Source of the DNA: Rhododendron vialii
Lineage: Eukaryota; Streptophyta; Magnoliopsida; Ericales; Ericaceae
Assembly: GCF_030253575.1 (NCBI RefSeq)
Contig: NC_080559.1
Coordinates: 26,066,501-26,130,500 of the forward strand
Direction: 5' to 3'
Length of the DNA stretch: 64,000 nucleotides
Positions 35,601 to 48,400 of this stretch are shown one piece after another (the stretch's first letter is position 1; each line of letters begins with the position of its first letter). The notes below the pieces were generated by a model. That model did not search any database. It saw only the letters and a list, made by a program, of their open reading frames with translations, and was not told where the DNA came from. Both the position numbers and the translations under genes were made by a program.

Positions 35601-38600
35601 AGCGTATACAAGGTTCTTCCTTCGATGTTGATGTTGTTTTCCATCTTACAACTTGAGCTATATCAAGGCACACCCTTTTGCCAAGGACAATATGTAATGC
35701 TGATGTTACAGGATCTCGAGTTCCAGTGGTACTACAAATAAGAAAGAAAATGCAATCTATCAGCAACAGTATTATCTCAGAAGAATCAACTTAGCTTAAA
35801 CTGGGAAATCTTTGTAACATAGTACATCACTGGACAATAATGCACATTACATGCTAATGGGAGTGGTACAAGACGAAAGTGCATGATACTTAAGCAACAT
35901 ATTGAAGACTTATTTGTCAGTATTATTGTTGGGGACAAGGTTTTTACACTCAGTTTAGTAACAGAAGGGGCTTTTGCGTAATGGTTTTGAAGGTCCCCAG
36001 AAAATAAGAATTACCAAGAGACGGAAGCCTCAAGTTCCCATAGTCTACATAATGTGTTTCCGTATTTTTGGACTATATTTTTGTTCGATAAGTCCCCCCT
36101 GGCTCAGGAAGAAAATGAACTTTCCGGTGCTAACCATATATCATGACTAAGTCTCATGGTTGAAGTATGAACCTTAATAGCCTAAGCCTTGAAAAAAGAT
36201 TTGTGTAATACGAGAATGTAAAGTAATAGTCATCACTAGCCGCTACGCACAAAGAACTTGGTGCTGACAAGAACAGTATATACAAGTTCAGCAGAGAACA
36301 GCTTACAAATCACCGAATAAACTTGTCTCAAAAAACAGAGAAAATAAAACAGAAGGCAACAGGAGAAAATACCAGATTACAACGGCATCAGTCGAACCGG
36401 CTGGAATAACACCAAATCTAAACCATTCATTCGGGAGAGAAAACGAAGGACCTTGGTCTGCTAGAAGCAACAAGCAATAATCAGAAAAAAGACCAACAAT
36501 ATCAACATTCCGGTTTAAAATACTATTTACACAGATATCATATGGGTATAATAAACAGACCTGTATTGCAACAACCTTCTTCTGTTCCTGTACCACATAT
36601 GCCCATGATAAGCAAGACAGTTACAAAATCAGAAAATAGAAAGGTTTGTTTTATTGTACATACTGAATTTTGGTGATCTTGAATCATCGAGATTTGCACC
36701 TGGGAGAAGAGGAGAAGTATCTTCATTATGATCAGAAGCCTCGGCAACAGTTTTATTTGATTCATGAAGCATGATACAACCATCTTTCTCACCGGAATGC
36801 AAGAAATCTGTTGGAGTAGGTGGGTAAGAAGCTTTAAGCTTTGAAGAGAGAAGTCCGTTAAGGATCTCATTGAAAAGACCATCACCACCCTAGAACCGAA
36901 AAATTACAAACAGGCAAAGAAACTGGAAATCAGTTGGAAAAACAAAGTGGAACTTATATTTCTGGAATTACAAAATAGATGAACCATCAAACAAAACTGA
37001 TGCTAAATGGGCGAAAATTGAACAATGCAAAAAAGAGGCATTCTACACTCTGCTACAGAAGGCATTCAATGCCAAAACTTAGATGGTCACCCACTTTATG
37101 AGAAAACATCTTCTTTGGCTGCAAAAAAGAGAATAGAAAGAAAAAAAAAAAACACTTGGGGGCATCTTTTAAAAAGGCCAGGGAACACAAGTATATCTTT
37201 CTCATAGGAACGAACTAAAAAGGGGGAGGGGGTGTTGAGAGTTGTGAACTATGATGATGATAAAAATGAGGACTGGAAAATTAGAGAAATGTGCAAAAGC
37301 TGTGTCAGGACAATTCTCACACAACGCACATGCATTTGCATGGATCCCCACACCAATTAGAGTGGGGATTGTGGAAGGTACTATGCAGACACCTAGTCAT
37401 CAATATCAAAGAACAGGAAATATCCTACCAAAAGACGACTTCATCTAACCAAAACTAAAGTATAAGATTGCACCTCCTCAAGATACTTTTTGGAGAACAA
37501 ATTCTTATGTCTCATCATATGCACTCTAGGTACCTTTGTTGTGTTATCTCATGGAAAACATCGAACGTGTAAAGCAAGAAAGCATTGCAAGTGTAAAAGA
37601 TTTGGTTGCAAGTTTTGATTTTTTTTCTGAAGTTCCCAAGCAACCATTGCATAGCTGGAAGAATCACAAGATTCACCACCAACAATAAAGAAACACCAAT
37701 TCCACCGAAGAATGTTCAGGAATTTCCATAACACTCACTCAAGAGGATCCAGGATTTATTAAAACAAGAAAATATAGTGTTAAAAATTCAATAAGTTTGT
37801 AATAGATAAATGTGAAGGAATCTCATTGCTTACAACAGCTATGACACCATCGTATACGTTTAGATCCCCATTCGTAATCGATGACATCACATCAAATGCC
37901 TGTCCTGCCCTTTGTGTCACCATCACCTAATGAACAAGTTGAAAATGAATATGAGGTTAACACAATCAGTGATATTGGCTTAATTCTATGTGTATTGAAC
38001 TTGTAATTTCCGATTGCCCAAACTTATCACATTCTAAATAACTAGACTGAATACATAGCATGTCACGTTTATCCTAGTGGACGGACTGTTGAGCAATGTG
38101 GCTGTCAAAGAGTACTGGTCAGTCTTCCCCTCATGAGAAGACCGAGGATAAGAAAGAGACTTAACTGCACAATGTGAAGTCAATAACCAACTAATCCGAA
38201 GATTACGTTAAAAGGGGTGACTGTACATATATACCTATTGTACAGAAAAAAACAAAAAACAAAAAAAAAAACCAAGACTTTACAGCTAGGACTAGTATTT
38301 TGTATTATAGCAACTGAGGCAAAAAATGTTACACTGTCTGGATTATCCACTTAGGTAACATACTTTTGAGCCAATGAGAGAGCTTGAACCTGAAAGATTT
38401 CCAACAATCACAGGAATTACAACACTGAATTTTAATCACTTACTTTTTTTCCTCACATGAAATATCCAATCTTTTGTTCTTTAAGATCTTGTAAAATTAA
38501 AAGTGCTTTTTTACCCCGCGATTTGGATCTACGCAAAGAAATTTGCATTTCAGTCTGCAAGTATCAACTTATGATTGACTGGCAAAATCCTGGTTTTCAA

Positions 38601-40338
38601 TGATTCCATTGTTATTTCCTCATCTGAAAACTAATCCTCTTTTCCTGGCTCTTAATAGTTCATTACATAGTTCCATATAATTACTCCCAAAATAATCAAA
38701 TTGAACCTCAAGTTGAATTTTGGAACTTAGATCTAACAATTTTTAGCCTCACTACAATTAAAGACCAAGAACTCCACATTAGATAAGTTGATAAAGTATA
38801 GTCTTCAGGCATAGATTCCTAGAGGAGAACCATTTTGCAGAAGCAACCACACACACACACACAGCGAAAAGAATCTATGAAGCAATTCCATCTGCGTGAT
38901 ATCACACTAATTTCAAGGGAGAAAGAAGAAGTTCAAGAACGAGTTTCGAGAACTGCAGAAAAATCTATAACTGTGTCAAATGCATATTAGAAGTTTACCT
39001 TTGTCTTTATTTTAGCACGGGAAAATATAGGAGCCACTGCTTCCCAAGTTCTACATCCATTTCCTTTCCCACTCTTTGGATGAACAAAAACCTAGTCACA
39101 CAAATAAAGTCTGAAAAAAATGTGATACTGGTATATTTCTGTTTTCGCAACCAAATAGATCATAAACCAATCCAAGAAACTGCAAACAGGAAATACAAAC
39201 ACTCATGGGGCATACCAGAAGACTCTTCGGTCGTCCAGTCACCATGTTGACAGAAGCGGTGATCCGATTAAAACAAAGCTGGCATGTATCCATATCCTTG
39301 TGGCCAAACGTGTACACACATGGGGCCCAAAGAGAAGGCTGATTCTTTGACCTATGGACCCCGTGCACTGTAAAGCGGTACATCTGCAGCAATTAATCGA
39401 AATTCATATACCCGTGAACGCAATTCATATGTATGACCAAAATGGAATAAAAACTGTCAATCTTTAATTAATGAGATTGGTTATGACCTCAGACGCATGA
39501 CCCAAAAGACATCCTCTAGCATTTCCAAGAATTGATTCGTGAACCAAACCCCAGTCTATGAACTCAACAGCATATACATCAGAAAACTTTATCGCAGTTT
39601 CACTCTTCGAGGCAAGTTTTATGCCCAGACAAGGTGATTCATCCTGCTCCTAGCACACATACAAAAGGAAAACATAACATAAGAGGTCTATTAATCACAA
39701 TGTAAGGAAACAACCCCTAATATCAGATTCAGAATGCATAAACAAATGATTAGAAAATATTAAAAGGTTCTACACATACGACAAGACGAAGGAAATTATA
39801 AACTAAAACTATACACGAAATACTTCTCCTAGAAAATCAGCTTGCGCAACTCATGTAAAAGTAAAATCATCTTGAACATTCTCTGAACTGGTTTGAAACA
39901 ATTCGGATTGAACAACTTGCAGGTAAGTACAAAACATTACGACACAAACATATATTTTGGCATCTCCCATTTTGGAGCATTTCTTTGGGATGAAAACAAT
40001 TGCTTTGTCAAGATCCAATTGTTTGCTCCAATTAACTCAACGTAGCCTTTGTGACCCTCCGAATGTCTAGCTAAACAAATCAAATTTTTGCAATAATATC
40101 CAACAAATTTACGCCATTTTGGCTTTGTTTCGGGAAAGTCAACCTACATGATTTCATTCCTCAAAAAACCAAAAGCCTATTCTTTTGTAACTCTGGTAGC
40201 CGAACCAACTTGCATGCACCTCAACTAATCCCAATCCTTGTATTTTCTCCAGCTCATGATCACATATTAAAATGATGGGGAAGCCAATCGCAAAGCAAAC
40301 ACCAAGATTTGATATTTCATTACATCAAAGCACAATTT

Positions 40339-40378
<40 letters not shown>

Positions 40379-40574
40379 AAGAGAAGAGAAGAGAACTTAC
40401 TTTACAAATGGATTCAACCAAATTCCAAGACAACCCATCTGAATTGATGGTGAGAACAACTTCTCCGACATGGTCCAAGAAGAGATTCGAAGTCAAAACT
40501 GGGTTTTCCCCATTAATTTGTACATCTGGGAGAGATTTATTATCAACTCCGGAGAAATCTCCGTTTCTCTCCAT
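31771..40574 (-). CDS. CERK: Ceramide kinase (ACD5/CERK type)
   Basis: Twelve exons: 40574-40401, 39649-39488, 39383-39216, 39091-38999, 37926-37834, 36889-36664, 36460-36373, 35731-35582, 33908-33807, 33009-32650, 32053-31987, 31908-31771. All joins are in frame; protein 606 aa, close to the ~608 aa of Arabidopsis ACD5. It phosphorylates ceramide to ceramide-1-phosphate; Arabidopsis acd5 mutants show spontaneous cell death. Visible motifs: lipid-kinase HPKSGKGNG (~173), the catalytic GGDGLFNEIL (231), IPAGSTDAVV (~323), and CCVNCNVC (463-470), which fits the CxxxCxxC signature of ceramide kinases. The N-terminal ~160 residues form the PH-like region of the family. The acceptor of the seventh exon is ambiguous by one codon. 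Intron 8 carries a TRIM and intron 10 a long (GA)n. Confidence 0.95.
32564..32637. repeat. (GA)n microsatellite in ceramide kinase intron 10
   Basis: About 37 GA units, ending some 12 bp from the donor of exon 10 (on the gene strand the CT run follows the splice donor closely). Confidence 0.97.
34273..34604. mobile_element. Complete TRIM retroelement in ceramide kinase intron 8
   Basis: Direct repeats 34273-34391 and 34488-34604 both start TGTGAAGCGAAGTC and end GTAACA. The primer-binding site TGGTATCAGA (tRNA-Met type) follows the left repeat immediately. The purine tract GAGGAAGGA precedes the right repeat. Flanks CCAAC and CAAAC may be a decayed 5-bp duplication. Non-coding, 332 bp. Same family as 526-791. 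Confidence 0.85.
35395..35545. mobile_element. Degenerate MITE related to 8621-8850
   Basis: CT-rich sequence with CAATTATTACTCTCATTTCTC, CCACTCATTAC and the end CCAAACCAAACAAAG parallels the element at 8621-8850. The left end is poorly preserved. Located in ceramide kinase intron 8. Confidence 0.4.
40343..40396. repeat. (GA)n / (GAGAA)n tract next to ceramide kinase exon-1 donor
   Basis: Sixteen GA units merge into GAGAA repeats. On the gene strand the CT-rich run starts directly after the GTAAGT donor of exon 1, as in both Derlin copies. Confidence 0.95.
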
Positions 40575-40749
40575 TGGCCCTTGAACAAAAATGGAGAAAC
40601 AAATGTCTCCCCCAATCTGATTTTTACGAAAGAATTACGTCGAGAAATTTGATTTATGGAGGATCTAACCACCGTCAAATCGAGGGGGCCTAATTACCAG
40701 CAACTAAACAATGGTTTAACACCTGTGTATATAAAAGTCTACGTATGGG

Positions 40750-40797
40750 AGGAGAGCCTGGAGGTTTTTTTTTTTATCAGAGGAGAGCCTGGAGGTT
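40750..40797 (-). mobile_element. Minimal LINE-type insertion: poly(A) tail only, 17-bp target duplication
   Basis: AGGAGAGCCTGGAGGTT occurs at 40750-40766 and again at 40781-40797. Between them lie only TTTTTTTTTATCAG, i.e. a poly(A) tail with a few preceding bases in minus orientation. This fits an extremely 5'-truncated target-primed retrotransposition. Confidence 0.7.
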
Positions 40798-41044
40798 GGC
40801 TCAAGTCAAAATGCTCATTTGAGAGGCAATTTTCTTCTGGGAGTAGTATGGTACTCCTATTATTTCAAAAGAATCGGGCTTCTATGCAGTCTTTGTGTTG
40901 GACCGGAGAGAATTATTCGTGTGATCTTGATCATCCAAAATATTTTTAACAGCTAAACGAAAGAGTTTTTTTTAACATATGAATCATTCAATGCAATGCA
41001 AAGATGAGATGAAACGACAAACGTTTGTAGAGTTTGAACTATAA

Positions 41045-41385
41045 AAAAAAGGGGCTGACTATTCGTAACCCCGTATTTTCTTCTTTGGCCTGTTAAAAAT
41101 TTTCAATTATACTCAACGGTTAATTATCGAGATTGAGATACATTTTCAACATACAATTACCGAAATATAATATTTTTTTCAACAGCTATTTACCGAAAAT
41201 GTATGTTCGGCAGTTGTTTATCGAAGATTAAACATATTTTCGACATGTTGTTACCGAAATATAATATTGTTTTCAACAGCTATTTACCGAAATGTTATGT
41301 ATGATTTTCAACAACTATTTACCGAAATGTAGTGGGCTAAGAGAGAAAATACGGAGCTGCGAATAGTCGCTCTCTAAAAAAGTCG
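41045..41385. mobile_element. TIR element with internal TTACCGAAAT repeats
   Basis: Ends GGGGCTGACTATTCG..CCGTATTTTC and GAAAATACGGAGCTGCGAATAGTC are inverted. The interior has 4-5 tandem repeats of CAACAGCTATTTACCGAAAT-like units. Non-coding. To either side (40798-41044 and 41386-42310) I see only AT-rich intergenic DNA. Confidence 0.6.
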
Positions 41386-42868
41386 GGTTGTATTTCAAAA
41401 TACACCCGACCTTTCATCTAAATTACTCATAGACGCCCAGCCTTCGATAAATGTCAATTGAACACCCTATATAAGACTATAGTATTTAAGAACTCATCCA
41501 TTTTCCCTTTGTCCAAAAACAGATGGAATTTTGCGGAGTCTTAAAATAGGGTGAACATTACCCTCCCTTTTATTGGTTGAAATGGTATAGGTGTCATCCG
41601 TACAATACACTTTTTGATAATCATGACATCACTATGTGGTAAGATTCAAACACTTTGTGGTAGGATCCACACAGTTTCAACCAATAAGAAGAAATATAAT
41701 GTTTACCCTCTTAAGTAGAGGATGAACAAAACTCAACTCAATTTTGCAACCTGGCCATTTCTTGCATACCTGGGGGTATTACGTGACGTGGCCTTTGGGA
41801 AGGAAACTTGCACCTAAAAAACAAGGGGCACCCTAAAAACAAGGACTTTTGTAGGACAAAGATGGTTGACCTCCCACCACGGTATGTTTTTCAATTTTAT
41901 CTTCTTCTTTCTAACTTGAACGGCGGACTTTGCCCTTGAACTGTGCTTTTTGCATATGGGCACAAACATATTTTCACCCTTTCTTTCGAAAATGACACCC
42001 TTTTTTTCGAAAATGACGTCGATTAAAAGAAAATTAAGAGTTTCATCTCTGGATACTTTATCCCCTTTGAATCGCTAATTACAAAAATAAAATACACGTC
42101 TTGTATTTTATTTTTGGTTAATTCATCCTTGGGTAGAGAGTCTGCACACTAGTTTGCTTTGCAGTAGATGTGATTAATCACCCTTTTTAGGCACTTAATG
42201 AAAATGGTTTACAATGGTTTGTAAAATTTAATTAATTTTTTTGTACGTTCACCTGTATGTAACAGGTCTACTATAGAAAAGCCTTGGACCAAGTTGGGAG
42301 TTTGGATTAAGAGCATCTCCAACCCATTTTCATTTGGGCACAAAAACTTCATTTTGGAGAATTCATGCCCTCCAACCCATCTCTATTTGGGGTCTCCATT
42401 TTGGAGACTCAATTTTCATTCACCGTATTTGGAGGATCCATCTCCATTTCTCTCGTTCACTAATATTCTATTTACTTCTTTGCTAGAATTTCGTCAATTA
42501 CATATAACTTTTACATTACGCATTCTTTTCTCAAAATACTTGGGTAAAAGTGAAAATTTTTTACTTTTCTCATTTGTCTCGTCGAGACGAATCAATAACC
42601 CAAAAAAAATTGGTGGAAAACTAACAAATGCGAAAAAAATTCAAATAAGGACAAAATTCTCAAATTAAGTTTAAGTTAAGGCCAAAAGAATGCAACCTAA
42701 GTATATGTAAATGCATTTTGAAATAACATCAAATGTAAATTCAAACCATTTGAACTCATAATATTATTTTTTCTCATTTACACTATCCTATCATTATATA
42801 GGTTTGAATAATGAGTTGAGATGAGAAAAAAAAACATGCATCTAATGAAAGGAGGAAAAAAAATAATA

Positions 42869-44101
42869 GGGAAAAAAACAGAAATGATCCCTGTAGTTAA
42901 GTGTTTGTGTCAACTTGGTCCCTATAGTTGTAATTGACTCGATTTACACTCTATACTTTCCATTTTGTTCCAATTTGGTTCAATTGCTAATTGCTGTTAG
43001 TCCGCCGTTAGTCCTTTTAAATAAAGGCAAAAATAAGCCAATAAAGACAAAAATAAGCCAATAAGCCAATTTTTTTGTCTTTATTGAGAAAAATTTGGAT
43101 TTCGATGGGAATTTTTTACTTTTTAGGTTCCTCTCGTCATGACGAAGCAATAATCTCCGAAAATTGACAAAAAACTAACAAATGCCAAAAAAAAATTGAA
43201 TAAGGACAAAAAAAATAAGCCGCTTGACTTATTTAACCGAACAACCCCTGAGTTTATGTAATATTTTAACTTTTGGACATAGTTCTTTATCATGTTGTCA
43301 CTTTTGGACAAGGTTTTATATGCATTTTCAGTACTATGCAGAAAAATAAGGCATCTTAGTATTTGTCCAAAAGTTGAATATGTAGACAATACCAGTGGTT
43401 ATGTTGCCTCATGGTTGATCATGAAAATGTTGAATTGGAGGACTACTTATTGCAAAAAATTATAACCAAATTTCTTCTCAGGTTCCTCCTTATCAATGGA
43501 GAATGGAAGAATTAGCTGTGTTTTGGTTCAGAGATATATTGGGTAGGCCTGTGCAAAAAATCCGTCCACCCACGGACCCGACCCGACCCGACCCGAAGGG
43601 TCTCGGGCGGCGTCAAACATGTGGTTCGGACAGGTACGGGTTCATTTTCTGTTACAAATCAGATTTCGGTTTGGGATCCGGGTTGGTGTGTTTCTTACCC
43701 GACCCGACCCATTTATAAAGATTAATTCAGTTTTTTGGGTCGGGCCCGACCCGACGTAAAGAATCGGGCTCGCGGATGGTTCTTACCCATTTTCGGTTCG
43801 GTTTGCGGGCCTAAAATATTTGTTACCCGACATGTTGGGTCGGGGTTCGGGGGGCAAACCTGACCTGTGTACACCCCTAATATTAGGGTAATAGGGGAAT
43901 GAGAGAATTACTGTTTTAACCCCAAAAAGGAGGCCATTTGATTTTGCTGTTAAAAGGACTAATGGTGAACTAACGGCGGTTAGTAATTGGACCAAGTTGG
44001 AACAAAATGAAAAGTACAGAATGTAAATCGAGCCAATTACAACTACAGGGACCAAGTTGACACAAACACTTAACTACAAGGACCATTTCAGTTTTTTCCC
44101 C
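42869..44101. mobile_element. Non-autonomous MULE, copy A
   Basis: Terminal inverted repeats of about 150 bp (GGGAAAAA..CTGTAGTTAAGTGTTTGTG and mirror). The 9-bp target duplication AAAATAATA lies at 42860-42868 and 44102-44110. The interior contains part of the foldback family, a segment around 43260-43535 that is shared with copy B, and a hAT MITE. No transposase seen. Confidence 0.9.
43544..43879. mobile_element. hAT MITE nested in MULE copy A
   Basis: Ends TAGGCCTGTGCAAAA and TGTGTACACCCCTA are inverted. Flanks ATATTGGG (43536-43543) and ATATTAGG (43880-43887) form an 8-bp duplication with one change. MULE copy B has an uninterrupted site near 56930. The interior is made of GACCCGACCCG words. 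Confidence 0.85.
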
Positions 44102-44272
44102 AAAATAATATTGAACAATAAATGGAAGAAGAATTGGGAGGAGTTTTGAAAGTGAAAAATGGAGAACTGGGTTGGAGTTGTTGATTCTTCAAAATTACTT
44201 TTTGGAATAGAGTATTTTTTTTTGAGTCTCCAAAATGGAGAAATAGTGAGACATGAGTTAGAGATGCTCTAA

Positions 44273-45287
44273 AAGGGATAATTTGAAAATACCACCTTTG
44301 ACCCTCAACTTTAAGTAAATTTCAATAGACACCTGTAGTATCTAAAAACTCATGATTATTTCCACAGTCAACTTCTATCTAGAAGCAGATGAAAATTATC
44401 TGACTTGACCATTAATATTCCCTGGCTTTTTGCTTTCCTGGATATTACAGTACGTGGTAGTGACATGGCCTTTGGCTTCGGGAGGGAAATTTGGCGCCTA
44501 AAAACATTGGCTCCAAAAAAACCAAAAGACTCTTGATGGTCAAAGATGAGAATCGTGAATTGTTAAATAAACTTTCCAAAAATAAAATAATAATGGGTTC
44601 CTAATGTTTTTTTTTTTTTTTCCATCTGACATGGGTACTTGACGTTACAAGTCACGTTAACATCTTATCGGAAGCATCGCGTATACATGGGTGGTAATTG
44701 TGAATTGTAAATTGTGAAATAAACTTTCCAAAAGATACAGGAAAATTTTTTTTTTGATTGGCAAAAAAGGATAGGTTTATTGCAGTGTTATTCTTGCATT
44801 ATTATTCAAAATCACCGAGACTTGTTGTGGGTTGAGTTCTTCCCCGATAACTCTCCCGGATAGTTTAATATATTTTCACAATGCAGGAGTATCTTCCGGG
44901 AAAGAAGTTACTGAAGTCGATTAAGAGTGAAATTCAAACACCCAACTAAACTTTTTGTCCCACGAATAGATCGTAGTCCAGAGAGGAGAAGGTGACACAA
45001 ATCGTTTGATCTCGAGTGGTTAATAATTTCTTTAGCCATTACTCTTCGATTCTTTCACTAATAGCATCATGTTTCAAGGGAGATGTCAATCACATAGTCG
45101 TCACTGCTTGCAGATTGTTGACCATCATCAAATTCAATTGAACTTATGGATTTTGTTGTTTGCAGAATGATGAAAAACAATTCATATAGTTTGTTCATAG
45201 GAATAACACTGCTTGCAGATTGAAACAAAGACTTCACAATAACACACTTTGTTCATAGGAATATCTGTATTGCAAAAGTCTTGATCG

Positions 45288-45331
<44 letters not shown>

Positions 45332-45483
45332 ATCAAAGCTCAGCACCGGAGTGAACTTGATAGGTAAAAAGAGAGATCCCCAAACTACCTATTCCAATAA
45401 TGAAACATATCCACATCAAAAACAAATTTGATAAAGGGACCTCATGCTATTATTGATATTTGAAACTGCAGGCAGTCATAATA
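44273..45483. other. Intergenic region downstream of the asparaginase gene
   Basis: AT-rich, no gene seen. At ~44750-44800 a T-run followed by GATTGGCAAAAAAGG and a run of TTTATTGC resembles a minus-strand LINE 3' end. (GA)n at 45292-45327. Confidence 0.4.
45292..45327. repeat. (GA)n microsatellite
   Basis: Eighteen GA units, about 160 bp beyond the asparaginase stop codon. Confidence 0.95.
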
Positions 45484-48400
45484 TCAGGGGAGCACTGTAA
45501 ACACTTCAACGTCGGCCATTTCTGGGCTTCTCACGGAGTATTGAAACGTCCACCCATGGCAAGCGCCTGCATGCACGCCGTTTTTGTTTACCGCAAAAAC
45601 AGCTCCAACAAAATCAGGATACTTTCTGGCAATTCGCGATATGGCATCTTCGGCAGCAAGCTTGGGCTCCATTCCCAGCCTCATACTCTCCACAACTTGG
45701 TAACTGAGAGCAAATCCGTATAATAAGTCAGATACCAGAAGGATTCTGAGCTGTTAATCAATACACCAAAAAGATATTTCTGTATTAGTGTTACTCTCCA
45801 CGACATGATAATTGAAAATGACTTTCCGAAGCACCCAAAGAAAAGGATAACTGAAAATAAAGTCCATAGTACAAGTCAGATGAAGAACACAATTTGAGCT
45901 GGTAATACCCAGCCTGACTTGGAGCCCAAACCTTTGCATAGTAGTAGCATATTTGCAAGCCGTAATTGAGGGCAAACTAGGAAAAGAACAACCTGCAGTG
46001 GAATTCTACATCCAATCTATCTTAAAAGGTCACTAATTTTGGATATCCGCATAACAAGCCAGCGTTACTGTTGCAATACGAAGAACTCCAACATTGGTAC
46101 GGCATTAATCCTAACAAACTTTTATTTCTTTTAAACTAGGAGACTAAAGCAAATATTAAACATTCAGAACTATGAGTTCTAGCAAACTTACCATGGAAGG
46201 AAGCGCATCATGATATCTCCATCGCCAGTTGCACCACACGCTCCAACTTCATTGTCAGCATAAGCAGAAGATCCTGCAATAGGTCCGTCGCCAACCCTAG
46301 AGTCCAGCAAATGATATTATTCAGTATATAAACACTGTAAATAAAAAATAGTAAAAACCAGATGAATCATTGTACAAGCACATCCAATCCCCAACTGAAA
46401 AACAGTACACCATGGACTGTGAGGACATGTACTAAAATCTGAGCACTTGAGCAGTACCAACTACCAAGATTTCTTTATTCAAACAGACTCTTGCTAAAAA
46501 AAGGGTGCCATTCTAAGTACCTGCCGGGGATCTTAAATGTGGCTCCATTAGTAGATGTACCAACGGCAATGTGTCCCATCTAACAAGGAATGTAGCTGTG
46601 ATTAAATAACTTACTAAACTCACCAAAATAAAGTACATCAAAAAAGTTCCCCATGAACTTTGACTTACATTATCGATAGCAGCCATGGCTATTGTGTCAT
46701 GGTTGTCAACACCCACACGAGATGACCTCCTTGTGATGGTTTCCACCGAATTGGCCATCAAACACCTGTTCCGACTTAGGTCTGCAGTTTCTTTTGGCTG
46801 ATAAGGACCACAATTATGGACCGGCAGAACATTTTTCCTAAAATTAGGTAGGCAGCGACTCTCTTTCCATTTATTCCACTTTTCGAGCGATTCTGTTGAG
46901 CTAAGATTTGTGGGTCCGGATAGACCCATAGAAATGGCAAAGACTGAGGCCTGATCTCCAACTAGCATAGTATGTTCAGTATGCAGCATTACTAATCTTG
47001 CAGCTCTGATACCATCTTTCACATACCTCATGGCAGCAACCGCTCCAACCTCCATTGTAGCCTATGCATTTCCTTAGCAGACCCAAGATAGATTGTCATT
47101 AAAATTCTAAAGCAACAATCATCTACAAGGAGCAAGATTTTGCTAATATAATGAAGATTAACCAGCTGTTACCCCGTTCATGACCAGAGCATCGATCGTA
47201 GTTTCCGCATTCTCATCTGGACTTCCACCAGGTCCAACTGTATGATTACACCTAAATCATCAGAATGTTTGGCAGTAACCATTTGCTAAAACATACTGGG
47301 TCAAATAAACTAGAAATTGAAAGATAGAGTACATGGCGGTCGGTTATATTTCTACGGTATACAATGATAACGTTAATCCTCCACATATAACACCAAATCA
47401 TGTATATCCCTTAAACTTGGAATAGTTTCAACTTTTACCCACATTCTAACTTCTAATAAAAGCATCAACATAATATTCCGGGAAGAATCCAACAATTGGT
47501 ATTTCCCAGTCTTGGAAAACAAATAACCCAAAGCATCTTTCCACGTGAAATTGCCTACCAATGTAAGTCCAAGACTTCCACCAGTTATCCAACTTCTCCC
47601 AATCTGAAACCCTTACAGGGCATGTTATCAAAAGGAAACCACCTGAATAAGGACACGAACTACCCAATTGTTGTGGGGAACATGATTGGCCCAATTGATT
47701 CCCCACCCACCCAAAGCGGGGGAGAGGAGGGGAGGGGGAGGAATGGGCTGAGATTATTTTGTTAAGACAAGTATAACATATTGACTATTCTTCTACATAT
47801 ATAACAGTTTTCTAAGATACATTTTTGTATTAGTTAATCAATACCTTCACCTAAAGTCTCTCGTGTCGTCAATGATAACTATAAATTAAGTCGCAAGAGT
47901 TTACTCCGGGATCAATGACAATAAGACCTACTTTTCCTAGAATTCATTGGGTCAAACATCCTTTATATTCAAACATAAAAAGTAGGCAGTAAACTGGTTT
48001 TCTGGGATCAATTAATCTTGAACAAACATGCATAAATCTAAGCAACAATAATAAAGATATACCTACTTTCCCATAGTCATAGAAAGAAAACCTACTTCAG
48101 AAGCAAACATGACGCAATAACAACAAGAATCAGACAAATAAAGCTACTTCAAACGGCACACCACATATATGGCATCAGACCCCCACCTGTACCGTCGCAT
48201 CTTAAGTCCTCACAAGTGGAGCAACCTTCCACAACTGCATCAACGGCAGAAAACCCACTTTCTACAGCCCTCCAAGCAGCTCTAACAGCCTCCTTGAAAG
48301 GCCAGGTACTCACAACTAAAGGGAACTGCCCTGAATCCTCAACCTTGTTTCCCAATGCCTGATTAACAGCACAAAACACACATAAGATATATGGGTGTAG

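Larger units (their letters stand above)
42311..44269. mobile_element. Tourist-like MITE interrupted by nested insertions
   Basis: Outer ends GAGCATCTCCAAC and GAGATGCTC lie between TAA triplets (42308-42310, 44270-44272). Both arms carry inverted CTCCATTTTGGAGAC words. The arms enclose foldback arms, the MULE at 42869-44101 and, within that, a hAT MITE. Confidence 0.75.

Noticed and set aside
43503..43718. Open frame with DPTRPDP repeats
   Set aside because: Comes from the GACCCGACCCG words inside the hAT MITE at 43544-43879.
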